Below are positions 24,131 to 35,600 of a DNA stretch of 64,000 nt, one piece after another. Position numbers and translations under genes: made by a program. The stretch's first letter is position 1. Each line of letters opens with the position of its first letter. Under the pieces are notes generated by a model that did no database searches, was not told the origin of the DNA, and saw nothing but the letters and a program-made list of their open reading frames with translations. Origin of the DNA: Aurelia coerulea. Taxonomy: Eukaryota > Cnidaria > Scyphozoa > Semaeostomeae > Ulmaridae. The stretch lies in contig CM076943.1 of NCBI GenBank assembly GCA_039566865.1, forward strand, positions 17,477,501 to 17,541,500, written 5' to 3'.

Positions 24131-24344
24131 GCCCATTGGACAAGTTTATGATAAGAAACAATACTATCAACCGACCTTTTTTAAACGGTAGAAAATTCCA
24201 ACACAGCTCTTAAAACCTCCTTTCAGTGATTAGTGAGTGTTTACTTGATTTTGAAAATTTTGAAGAATAAAGGAAGTGCTGTTTTTGAAGCAATCAGAAT
24301 TCACTTTTCAGATTGGTGGAAAAAAGGTTGCAAGCTCTACGTTA

Positions 24345-24572
24345 AAGGCAATCTGTCTCATTCATAATTGGCTGAAGATTGTATAGGGGGAAGATTTGTA
24401 TGGCAGAGTTAACATAGAAGAATTGGAAAAGAGATAACTTCGAATGGACCTGAATTTTTATCATGCAAAAATTCAAAGAGTCTGGGCTCTAGCTCCTTTC
24501 CGTTGTCTATGCTTTGTTCTTCTAAACCAATCACATGCGTGACAGAGCTCCTTTAAGGCCTATCCTTTGTAA
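24345..24572. repeat. Dispersed repeat, copy 1 of 2
   Basis: Shares TAATTGGCTGAAGATTGTAT, then AGAGTCTG, then CTCTAGCTCCTTTCC, then CTAAACCAATCA with 50080-50290. Gene-free in both places. Confidence 0.75.
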
Positions 24573-24585
24573 CTGCATCAAAGTA

Positions 24586-24741
24586 TCAAATACGAGACAA
24601 TAGAACGTACAGCTCCTCCATAGCAGAGACACTATAGTAGGGCACAATTTGATTGGTACCCTGTGGAGCATCTAAAATATCGACAGCTAGAATATATATC
24701 ACATTAAGAAGTACATCACTGAGAGCATATAGAGACCTATA
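24586..24741 (-). CDS. Possible terminal exon, hydrophobic
   Basis: A minus-strand frame after a pyrimidine-rich tract and acceptor (ACATATAG at 24742). It encodes RSLYALSDVLLNVIYILAVD, then APQGTNQIVPYYSVSAMEEL, ending YVLLSRI-stop at 24586-24588. It has a plausible membrane helix and coding-like composition. No family is recognised and no poly-A signal is close. It could be a fragment of the same locus as the coiled-coil exon. Confidence 0.3.
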   Translation of the reverse strand, partial: YRSLYALSDVLLNVIYILAVDILDAPQGTNQIVPYYSVSAMEELYVLLSRI

Positions 24742-25381
24742 TGTCATTGAAATTTTGTATGGGAAGGGGACAAAAACGTCCAAATAAGATTTTTGAGAGC
24801 AAATCCATGTGTGGTACCTCCATATCAAAGTACAGGAGATGAGATCACTGACAAGGAACCTCCATGGAAGTTATGCGAAAATTGGAGAGCTAAAAAAGAG
24901 GAGCAAAAACGGAAACCGGTGACTCTTCGTATCAAAGGGAAGACGTACCTTTTTACTTGCACATCTCGTCTATTGATACGTTTCTGTAGTGGGGGAAATT
25001 TGTCTTGGTTTTGTTGCAGGATGTTGATTGAACAATAGAACTGCAAAACAAACATGACATGCTTTAGCCTTCTTTGCAGCTAGCTGTTAGTCAAAAGTTA
25101 TAAAAAAGCATTTCTTCAAGAAATATTTCCAGAGAACATTTCATGAAAAAATGTTTTCCCATTCAATTTGAACCTTTCGAGGTCCCCTTTCGCGCCCCCT
25201 CTCCGGCCTTGAACTCTGTCAGCACTATAAAATTAGGTGGGAAGATATTGAGTATTGGAACTTGAAAAAGAGGAAAGGTAGGCATATCGTTGACAGGGAT
25301 TGAGCTCCAGCTCTAGTAAACAAAAGGGGCTCTCATTTGAGCAAAAGACAATAGTGTGAAATTTTAGAATGGCGCTTTTCA

Positions 25382-27302
25382 AAACACCACCACACAGTGA
25401 TCCAGAATACGAAAATTAGGGAATAAACTGCAAAAAATGAATTCTCGAAAATGCAAAAAATACACGATAGTCTTTATAGAGGACATCCTGAGGATTAACA
25501 AAAAACAAACCGTTTTAAAATCGGACCACTGAGTGCGGAGAAATGTATTGTTGAAGTTGGCCTAAATTCCATATGGTTGTTTACACTGACATTTCCGGTA
25601 CAAGTGTCAAAATAACGTAAATTTCAAAATGTCAAAAGGTCGTCTTGCCTTCGTCCGATTTTAGAATTTTTTCTTTTAAATGAAAGGTAAATCTTTCGTC
25701 TTTAATGCCATCTAGTTGCTGGATTCATATGGTAAACGGTTATCCAAGAATTACGCAAAGTTATGTCCCTTGTACTCTATCCAAGAATCTTTTTTCAAAA
25801 CTGGGAACTTCGACTTAAAAGTTGAAAACAAAAAAAGCAAGCGTTTGCAAGCCTTAGCGACTAATTTTTCATTAAACTCCAACGTCTTCTGAATGCTTCC
25901 CTGAAATCTTTCGTTCTGAGTCGTTCAAATTAATTGTCAAAAATTCTTTCAAAATCGTTGGTAAAAGATTATGATGATTATGATGAATATTATAGTCAGG
26001 CAACTTATCAATTCCTTTATGCTAAAAACAAAGAGCAAAATGCCAATAATTTTCCTTGGAGTTTTCTCAAAGCATAAATAGAAAGAGTTATTCATGGGAT
26101 TGGATGCGAACATATTTTTTTGTCAGAAAGGCAGTTCGAGGATATTTTCAAGAGCATCAAAAACAAAAGCTTTGTTCCTAAATATGAGACGAACTCTGCA
26201 GTTCTGCTAAAAAGGGTCACACGCCACAAGTATCTCAATTCTTTCTTGTTAATCTTATTTGTGATAAAATGTATTTTTGTGACATTCTTTACATGCATAT
26301 GTACTTATTGGTTCATTCTATTTGGCTGCCACCGTTGTGTCTGCCCCCACCTTTATGTCACAATTCCCAGTACATTTTGCCAAGGTTTTGTAGCAGTCAG
26401 AGCTAATATAACAAGCAGTTTTGCGATAATGGTAGTAATATCATTGATGATTTATTTTCCACAGAATAAGGAACAGTATGAGACATCCTGTGTTTTGGTT
26501 CATTTATTGTTTTGCAAATATAAACTTGTCGCTTGATACTCACGATAAAAAGATACCCTTTCAAATTAAAATCCCATCAGTAATTTTTCCCAGTAAGTCT
26601 GATAACTTAAAGGGAAACTCTACTTATACTTTGAGAAAACGCCATGAAAATTATTGGAAATTTGCTCTTTGGTTTGGCAAATAGGAATCAATAAGATGCT
26701 TGACTAAATGTTCATTTATAATCATCATAACTTTTGCCAACAATATTGAAAGAATTGTTGACAATTAATTTGAACGACTCAGAACGAAAGATTTCAGGTA
26801 GACACCCAGAAGACGTTGGAGTTTAATAAAAGATTTGTCACTAAGGCTTGCAAACGCTTGCTTTTTTGTTTTCAACTTTTAAGTCGAAGTTCCCAGTTTT
26901 GAAAAAGATTCTTGGATAGAGTACAAGGGACATAACTTTGCATAATTCTTGGATAACCGTTTACCATATGAATCCAGCAACTAGATGGCATTAAAGACGA
27001 AAGAATTACCTTTCATTTAAAAGAAAAAATTCTAAAATTGGACAAAGGCAAGATGACCTTTTGACATTTTGAAATTTACGTTATTTTGACACTTGTACCG
27101 GAAATGTCAGTGTAAACAACCATATGGAATTTAGGCCAACTTCAAAAATACATTTCTCCGCACTCAGCGGTCCGATTTTAAAACGGTTTGTTTCATGTTA
27201 ATCCTCAGGATGTCCTCCATAAAGAATGTCGGGTATTTTTTCAATTTTCAAAAATTCATTTTTTGCAATTAATTACATGCTCTGGATCACTGTGCACCAT
27301 TT
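25382..27302. mobile_element. 1.9-kb foldback element with an internal open frame
   Basis: The left arm 25382-25990 and right arm 26709-27302 are inverse copies of about 600 bp (shared phrases CACAGTGATCCAGA / TCTGGATCACTGTG, CATATGGTTGTTTACACTGA and its complement). The 700-bp centre is not palindromic and holds the open frame at 26108-26536. No transposase motif is visible. Confidence 0.85.
26128..26536 (+). CDS. Membrane-protein-like ORF inside foldback
   Basis: Open from after TTTTTTTTGTCAG (an acceptor-like tract ending at 26127) to the TGA ending at 26539. It has a polar start (QFEDIFKSIKNKSFVPKYET), then two or three hydrophobic stretches (FLLILFVIKCIFVTFFTCIC and SFAIMVVISLMIYF) separated by a Cys-containing loop. 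There is no good ATG start. It is either a captured exon carried by the foldback element or a chance frame in T-rich DNA. No family is recognised. Confidence 0.25.
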
Positions 27303-27344
27303 GCTCGCCCAAAACAACAATGATTTTGCTTGTGTAGGATTACC

Positions 27345-28055
27345 TCATGTAATTTCTGAAGCCAGTTGTGCTGTCTTGACTTGATGAGCGTATGCGAGAG
27401 AAAGAGAAAAAATTGGTTGAAACAATTTGGGTGGTCATATTTTTCGAAAAGTTGAACGAACGGAGGGGAGATTTGCTAGAACCACTATCTTGGAAATCTT
27501 CGGCCTCTTGTACGGACCGTGCATTAATCACGCAGGTCCGCATCACATACAGCTTGCCATATGCAGGCCTGAAGCGCCAAAACAGCAGACTAACAAACTT
27601 GACTTAAAGAATTCTAAAGAGAAACGATGAAGGACATAAAAATATACTAACCATTCTGCCAATTTCACGTAATAGATTCCAGGATCTTGCAATTGCTTTC
27701 TCGTGTCATTTCTGAAGCCAGTTGTGTGGGCTTGACGTGATGAGCGTATGGGATAGAGAGAGAGAAAAAACATTGGTTAAAGGAAATTGCAACATCAATT
27801 TTTTAAAAGTCGAACGAATGAAGGGCAGATTTGCTAGAACCACTATCTTGGAAATCTTCGGCCTCTTGTACGGACCGTGCATTAATCACGCAGGTCCGCA
27901 TCACATACAGCTTGCCATATGCAGGCCTGAAGCGCCAAAACAGCAGACTAACAAATTTGACTTAAAGAATTCTAAAGAGAAACGATGAAGGACATGAAAA
28001 TATACTAACCATTCTGCCGATTTCATGTGAAAAGATTCCAGGACATTGCAATGAT
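27345..28055. repeat. Tandem duplication, 363-bp period
   Basis: Two copies, 27345-27690 and 27708-28055. A core of about 190 bp (from AGATTTGCTAGAACC to ACTAACCATTCTGCC) differs at only two or three positions. The flanking 120 bp on the left of each unit differ by many substitutions and indels. Both strands are partly open in the core. Confidence 0.9.
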
Positions 28056-28196
28056 TGTAGCAGCTACTTTTAAGTTGTGTTTTTCCGTTCATCTTTGCAG
28101 GTATTTCGCTCGCTTTGGTTCTTTTGGCGCCCAGCGAATGATAAACTGTTTTCTGGCTATTTTCAATACACTTTGTCCTTTACGAAACGTAGCGCG

Positions 28197-28206
28197 TATA
28201 TAAAAG
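28197..28206 (+). promoter_or_regulatory. TATA box
   Basis: TATATAAAAG lies 60 bp upstream of the Kozak-context ATG at 28257. It would place transcription start near 28225-28230. Confidence 0.5.
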
Positions 28207-28256
28207 AGAGGTGTGATCTTTTGTCAAACACGCTTTCCAATTTCCGACTTGGGACC

Positions 28257-28439
28257 ATGGCTGACTTTGACTATAAAACATATGGGAAACAAGGGAGCTG
28301 TTTTGAAAGAATGGAACAATTGACTAGTAGAGCATTGCGTTGTCATCATTTGACACTTGGGACTAACAAAGCAATATCTTCATTTTACGACAAAAAAGCA
28401 ACACATACTTCAAAAACGTTGCGAAACAATCAATACTGA
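28257..28439 (+). CDS. Small intronless ORF, 60 aa
   Basis: ATG in a good context (GACCATGG) follows a TATA box. The frame MADFDYKTYGKQGSCFERME continues through EQLTSRALRCHHLTLG to NNQY-stop. The TGA at 28437-28439 overlaps an AATAAA (28439-28444). Promoter, start, stop and poly-A signal fit inside 250 bp, which would give a very compact mRNA with almost no 3' leader. The protein is basic, has two Cys and two adjacent His, and no signal peptide or membrane segment. I do not recognise it. Alternatively it is a first exon using a weak GTAGAG donor at 28331 and joining the exon at 29843. Confidence 0.4.
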   Translation: MADFDYKTYGKQGSCFERMEQLTSRALRCHHLTLGTNKAISSFYDKKATHTSKTLRNNQY

Positions 28440-28444
28440 ATAAA
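28439..28444 (+). promoter_or_regulatory. AATAAA overlapping a stop codon
   Basis: The hexamer begins with the last base of the TGA of the 60-residue ORF. Confidence 0.4.
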
Positions 28445-28928
28445 AAAACACTGGAATTTACTATGAATTGGATGGCCCGTTGTTGGTTGTTGCTTGTGAA
28501 GGGTTTTGAAGGCCTTTGAACTGCAAGTTTCTTAATTTTCCCATAATTTTCTCGGATTGGGCTTATTAAAGTTTCTTATTACTTCGCAAGCATGGTGTTA
28601 CAGTTTCTTAAATTGTTTGCCATCCTAGTAGTAGTTTCTTAAAAGCAAAAATTCTTATATATCAAGACAAAATTATTTCTATTTTTTTTTATTAAACAAA
28701 TTTATCCCAGAACTAGAGTTACGTGTTAATAAGTTCTCGGTGAAGCATGTTGTTCATTAAAAATGAGAACAGAGGAGAAATCTAACTCAGTTCTGAAACG
28801 ATTAATTTCCGAGGACACAAGATTAGAAATCTCTGATTTCTGTTTGTGAGAAATCCTTGGTTTCATATAGTGAAACTACGGGTGTAAATTTCCCCATTGG
28901 AAATCTAAGGGAAAAAACATACCGCCAA

Positions 28929-28934
28929 TTTATT
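28929..28934 (-). promoter_or_regulatory. AATAAA polyadenylation signal, channel gene
   Basis: TTTATT on the + strand, about 86 bp beyond the stop codon of the receptor-channel gene at 29020. Confidence 0.55.
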
Positions 28935-29019
28935 TTGGGGAAACTGGACACGCAAAAGAAACCCGCAAATTATCTTCTGGACACTGTTGGGAAATGTGGA
29001 AATTTCATCTTCTAGGAAA

Positions 29020-29624
29020 TTATGTGAAACTAACACATTTCTTGCCGTGCGGTCTCCTGCCTCGTGTCCTATCGATGACATCTACATACACCACATTCTC
29101 CCCACTTGGGGCTGAAATTGCTTCTGGGAATGGATCCCTGTTTTCCTCCAGTTCCTGCTTCTTTCGTTCATCTTTTAATTTATCTTCGTGGTGTATCGCC
29201 CAGACATCAGCCATGCCCGGAAGATCTGCGATCATTTCATTTTCGTCTTCCTCCATGACGTATGAGATACCTTCATCGCTCCTGCCAGCGACATTTGATT
29301 CTGGCACTGCGGCCCTCCTCTGCATCTCTCGCTTCTCTTCCCCCAATCTCCTTTGTTCCTTTATCCATTTGAGATGGTTGCTGGGAACATCTGTAGGGTT
29401 TTCTTTGAAAGAAATTCTTTCTTCTAAATGCTTTTTTGCAAATTTCGCAATGATTTCATCTAGTTTGCCCTCCATTGCTCGCAGGTCAGATTGGAACTCC
29501 TCCATTAGCTCATTCATGTTTGCTGTCTCTGTCGGGTACTGAATAGTTCCGCCGTGGTATGTGTCTTGATAAAGAGATAAGATTTGTGACAACCTCATGC
29601 GTGCATGACCAGCGTGGCTGGCTC
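29020..29624 (-). CDS. Channel gene: last exon, cytoplasmic tail
   Basis: Enters after ACTACTAG in phase 1, matching the CATG|GT donor at 34011. It encodes about 200 residues, no membrane segment, highly charged: ASHAGHARMRLSQILSLYQ, a helical MEEFQSDLRAMEGKLDEIIA stretch, WIKEQRRLGEEKREMQRR, an acidic VMEEDENEMIADLP, a second charged helix (DKLKDERKKQELEE), and a basic end RTRGRRPHGKKCVSF. The two charged helices could form a coiled coil for channel assembly or partner binding. A different upstream acceptor is possible, but stop codons rule out most frames. An AATAAA lies 86 bp past the stop. Confidence 0.75.
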
Positions 29625-32600
29625 CTAGTAGTTTCTTCAAATTTGTGGGATCAACAAGTTTATCATATCACGTATGCCCACCTATACTTGGTTAGAAATT
29701 TGATACTAGGATACCATTCTTCCCCTTAGCTATTGGTGTGCATGGCTTACACTGTCGTTGTGGGGTCAGTCATGGAAAGAATAAATATATGTGATGTACA
29801 GTGATGTACAGTGACAAACAAGGCATCAGAATGCAGCTGCAGAGCATAGCTTCTCAATTCCTAACAAGGTCGTTGACAAAGTTTATGAACTACCGATTGC
29901 CCCAAAAAAGTTCCAACGTTTAATTGAACTCAGAGAAAAAGGAAGAAATGAGTTAAATGATGATGGAGATATGTACGAGCTCTAATATTTCATGTTCCTG
30001 TTGAAGTCAAATCCAATGACGTTAGCCGTCCTGCTTGATATTTGTGGAAGGGGACTCACTCGATGAGAAGCACAAACGCACTAACGTTGGGTTCACAATT
30101 TGTTCATTACGTGTAGTACTACATTGAAAATAAAAAAGGCCAGCTTCCAGTCAGTAGTGCAATTTTCAGAGCATTAGAAATCCTTTCATTTACAAGAGAA
30201 AACAGCACTAGATAATAAAATTGAATAGAATAATTGAATAGAATTTTGGTTTTAACGATTTTTGATTCTGTAACAGCTCGCCTGCTCTACATAAGGTTTG
30301 AGGAATCGAGTCAAAAAGGTATTGGGCAAAAATGGTTTGCTACTGTTGTTGTTGCATTTACTAACTGGGAATTTTACCTTTCCGCGGTTTCATGGAGTAG
30401 AACAAACTGTCTTTTCTTGAACTAAAAAGCAGTTGTCAACTTTTTGTTCCACCTGCCATATTATGCAATATTGGATTTTTCGTCTTGGTGAGCTCGAATT
30501 GAGTGGCAAAGTACACCCTTCGTATTTCCCTGCGAGACCTGTTCTATTCGATATTTAAGACCTTGCTACAAATATACTGAATGAGCAGAGCTCTTGCTTG
30601 TCCTTGCTCCAAGTCTATTTTGTGAACTGATCAAGGTAAGGACGGAGAGTGGCAACTCATTTTTTCTGTTCATAATCCAGAGATTTCAACTTCGCCACAA
30701 TGATGCAGGCAGGCGTACGGATCTCTTTGGTTTGCCTTCAACATGAAATGTTAGAGCTCATAACGCCATCTTCAGAATACTAATTTCTACCTAAAAAATG
30801 CCAAACTTTAAATGTCTATCATAAAACTAAAATGATTGGAAATCGCCAGGCTCAGAACGTTTTTCCCTGTGTTCAATCCAACGCCGAATCTCCTCCTTTG
30901 GGAGACCCGGTACTTTTTTGAACTGAGTGACTTGAAAGAAATTTTAGCTATTTTGCTATAATTTTACTGTCGGACTTTTCTGAAATATTCAATATTACTT
31001 CTTTTCTAAATTTAACAGAGAAATGTCGAAAAAACTTCCAACCATCGCAAATATTTATTAATGTTTTACTGAAACATGAATTTCTTCGACATTGACATTT
31101 TGATTTCGCAACCTGAATATGAATGGAAAGACTGAAATATGAATAGAATGATCATCGTCGTAATCATGCATCTTTAAATGTTTGGTTTTTGCAATATGGT
31201 ATCGAGAAAAGTCTGTCACTCTTCTTGTTTACGATTTAGAAATTGAATAGTGTCAAGTTCTCAATTGAGTTGAAATATGAAATATGAAAAACGCTGTAAT
31301 TTCGAAAATTATTCAAGATTTCTGAAAAGTTCAACAGTAGAATAATGGATAAGTAGCCAAAGTTTCTTTTGAGCCATTCAATTAAAAAAATAAGGCATTG
31401 AATTTACACCTACAGTCGTGCCCAAAAGTTTAAAGGACAAGTCCGGGGTTGATATGATTGATGATAAAATACAAGATAATACCTCTATGAATTATGTATG
31501 ATACTTTTTTCCACTATTTTTCGCCTTCTCCTTGTGAAATTACGTATTCAAATAAGCTATTTGAGCGAAGTGACGTCATATCACGCAAACGAAAACGAGG
31601 CTCTGTGATTGTTTTTCGCCTCTTAGTTTCTGCCAGCCTCTTTATCGTGTACTTGTGCATTGAAAATGGCACGAGAACACGATAAAGAGGCTTGCGACGA
31701 TAAAGAGGCGAAAAACCAATCACACAACCTCGTTTTCCTTTACGTGATATGACGTCATTTCGCTCAAAGTGCTTTTGTGAATACGTAATTTCACAAGCAG
31801 AAGGCAAAGAATAGTGAAAAAGTATCATACATCATTCATAGCAGTATTATCTTGTATTTTATCATCAATGATAACAACCCCGGACTTGTCCTTTAAGACC
31901 GAATTTTTGTCAACAACGTTTCTTGGCCTAACGATATGGAACCCTACCACTCTACCTAGTTTACTTTGTTAGAGTTCATTTAGATCAACTTTCCATGTAG
32001 ATTTCAAATATTTGATTTTTTTTCTAATTTCGGCGCCATTTTGCTATGACGTCACAATGAAATATATAGAAATTCTCGGAAATTGCATTGGTTCTGCCGA
32101 CAAGGGGTGTGACCCAAAAATTGTGTTAATCAGCTGAATTTTACATCAATCTATGCACAGTTAATTTCTATTTTATGTTTGCAAAATATCGAAACTCCAC
32201 GAAGACTATTGCTTCAGGGAAAAAGGTAGTGGAGGGCCTTATGTCCATAATAATGCTTCATTTCCCTGAAGCCATAATATTGCTTCAGGGAAAAAGGTAG
32301 TGGAAGGCCTTATGTCCATAATAATGCTTCATTTCCCTGAAGCCATACAATTGCTGCAGTTAAAAAGGTAGTGGAGGGCCTTATGTCCATAATAATGCTT
32401 CATTTCCCTGAAGCCATACAATTGCTGCAGTTAAAAAGGTAGTGGAGGGCCTTATGTCCACAGCTATGGCCATAAGTTTAAGACCACCCTTGGAAAAGCG
32501 TGAAAAACAATCTGTGCTTATGAGGTAAGAGCCTGTGATGTTCGATAATTCAAATAATGACACGATTCTTCAACATTAATTCGAATAACTTTGTGATTGT

Positions 32601-35600
32601 AACTTCAAACTAACAATCCAAGGGCTGGTCTTAAACTTATGGTCAAAGCTGTGGACGGAATGCCCTCTACTACCTTTTTCCCTGAAGCAATATTCTTCGT
32701 GGAGTTTCGATATTTTGCAAACAAATCGTAGAAATTATTTGTGCATAAAATGAAGTAAAATCCAGCTGAGTAACACAATTTTTGGGTCACACCCCTTGTC
32801 TGCAGAACCAATGCAATTTCCGAGAATTTCTATATATTTCATTTTGACGTCATAGCAAATGGCACCGAAATTTAAAAAACAACATCAACATTTGAAATCT
32901 ACATGGAAAGTTGATCTAAATGAACTCCAAGAGAGTAAAATAGGCAGAGTGTGGTAGGGTTCTATACAGTGGTTCTATATCGTTAGGCCAAGAAACGTTG
33001 TTGACAAAAATGTGGTCTTAAACTTTTTCCCACGACTGTATCTGTCTACCCCGATTTAAACATTTGGAACCTATGCTAGCTGAAGAGCTTAGCAATCTTA
33101 CGAGTAGCTATAATTACCCTCCGAAAATTGAATTTCAAAAATACGCTAATTCATTCATTTCCCATTTGTTGTTCAATCTATTTTTTGGTGGACGTGAGAA
33201 AAGCCGAGTTCCAACTTTCTTCACGAGCTCAACATCGGAATCATTTGCAGCTATAGATTTCCCTGCACGACTTCAAGTCCGTCTCTCTGTAAAAGTTTTC
33301 CAAGATATTGACTGGGAAAGGATAGTGATCATTTTTCTCTTTTGGCCAAGGTAGAAATAGCAATTAGTTAGAATGCAGTCACGTGACCATGCAGCATCCC
33401 AATAAGATAGCCACGCCCTCTGGACCAAATGGTTAAAGGACAAGTCCGGGGTTGGTATGATTGATGATAAAATACAAGATAATACTGCTTTGAATGATGT
33501 ATGATACCTTTTTCCACTATTTTTCGCCTTCTCCTTGTGAAACTACGTATTCAAATAAGCAATTTGAGCGAAGTGACGTCATATCGCGCAAACGATGACA
33601 AGGCTGTGTGATTGTTTTTTCGCTCCTTTAGCGTAGCAAGCCTGTTTATCGTGTTCTCGTTCCATATTCAATGCATGGGTAGACAATAAAGAGGCTTGCA
33701 ACGATAAGAGGTGAAAAACAATCACGCAGCCTTGTCATCGTTTGCGCGATATGACGTCACTTCGCTCAAATTGCTTATTTGAATACGTAGTTTCACAAGG
33801 AGAAGGCGAAAAATAGTGGAAAAAATTATCATACATCATTCAAAGCAGTATTATCTTGTATTTCATCATCAACGATACCAACCCCGGACTTGTCCTTTAA
33901 ACAAAGCATTTGTCAATAGTTCTCAATGGTGGAAAAATCCCTGTTCTACAAGGCTGCAAAGAGACCCATATATTGAAAGTGTTAAAAAAAGAGTACTCTT
34001 CGAGACTTACCATGATATGTTTTGTACTTGCGCTTTATTTGGCTGCAGACAACTCCCATTAAAATAAGGAGAATAACAATTACGACTGTCATTTGGAAAA
34101 TGATTGATTGTGTATTTATAAATGAGATTGGTTGGTCTGCCTCTTTCTTTATCTGCAAGGCAAAGTAGATGGTTTCAATTGTCAATAGTATACCAAAAAT
34201 TAATCCACCGTTGTAGAAAATATTGCAAAAACTCGATGGGGGTTGCATAATTTGTAGCAAAATTTTCTATGAGGGCTTGATCGAGAATTCTCTTTTGTTG
34301 TCTAAAAGTTAGCTACTGTAGCAAGATAAGGCTCAAATCCTTACTGGTTGCCAGAGCATGCGGAATCACCCAATTTCATGCTTGTCAGCCAATGAGATCA
34401 CCGCTTTCTAGCCCCTCGAGACAAAATCGGTCGTTTGAGGTGAATTTTCTAGTACCCTCACAAAAACTGAAATGGGTGTTAAAGTACTTCAGTTATTTGC
34501 ACTTTTTTAATAACTCAGTTGTGGGGATTTCCGTCCAGAATTGTTTACATGTTTAAACACATAGCTTGTTTGGTGCAGGAGCTGCGCTCAATTTCCGGTC
34601 GAAGAATATTGACCTTCGTTGAAATATCTATAGAAATCGCTACAAATGAGATATACAGATAACAATTTCAGCGATTATGCATACTGACCTGGGCCGGGTT
34701 GTTCAAACCACGATTAGCATTAATCTTGGATTAAAGGCATGCTTATGTTGTCATTTGTATAGTCCTAATCCGGTATTAGCCTAATACCAGTTTTGAACAA
34801 CCGGGCCCTGAGCAATAACCCAAGCTCCTTCACTGCTATCACATCTCAAAATTGGAGGCAATTTCTAACGATTTCTGGTAGAGACATCATTTGGGCCTTA
34901 GCTTTACTTCGCTTAGAACTCATTCCATTGCACTTGAAAAGTTATGGTAAAATTCTCAAGCTAAATAATGCACTTACCCATGACTCAGACACCAGTTTGA
35001 ATTCGTTTGCCTTTTTTACTTCAGCAAATTTTTAAACCTCGGTCCATATTTTTCTCTGCAAAATCTCTCCGCTTCAAACATTAAACAGTGAGCTTTGACA
35101 TTGTATCATAAGAGTCTCGCATCAAAGAACATTCCTATACCGGGTGTCCCAAAATGATGTATCATTGTTTGATTGCTGACATGTCCATAGCCAATGAACC
35201 GATTTTCAAACACTTTATTTCATTTTATTGCCTAAAGCTAAATTGTATTTTAAGATGTTGGTTGTGGTATTACCAGTTTTTGAAAATCGGTTCATCGGTC
35301 ATGGACATATAAGCTATCAAACGATGATACATCATTTTGGGACACACGGTAGAACGATCATACGCGGTTAAGCTGTTTAGCGAGGCACCTGTGAATTAGT
35401 TTCACGCATTTCGTTCTTTTCGTTCTGTTTTAACCCTATTACTACCGGGCTTTTTCGACCATCGTAGTCCCGGGGGGGGGGGGGCACAAAGTGCCCCCCC
35501 TCCGTAACTTCGCCATTATTGCAGATATGAGGATGAAACTTAGTACAATGGTGTATAGGAACAAAATCTACACAATAGGCTACTTTTTTAATTCTTTATT

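Larger units (their letters stand above)
31413..33038. mobile_element. Tc1-like foldback element with nested insertions
   Basis: Termini CAGTCGTGCCCAAAAGTTTAA and TTAAACTTTTTCCCACGACTG are flanked by TA on both sides (31411-31412, 33039-33040). Such ends are typical of Tc1 elements. The arms are long (about 560 bp without the insert) and match from GGTCTTAAACTTTT inward to TTGCTTCAGGGAAAAAGG. Inside are a TTAA-type element (31434-31892), a 4-copy 70-bp tandem array (32209-32460) and a third element at the centre (32461-32651). It lies in the last intron of the channel gene. Confidence 0.9.

Noticed and set aside
29020..29542. 182-codon + strand frame opposite the tail exon
   Set aside because: Ser/Phe-rich shadow of the charged coding exon on the minus strand.
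33064..33354. 97-codon + strand frame at 33.1 kb
   Set aside because: No acceptor or downstream donor fits, and composition is ambiguous; it lies between two foldback elements.
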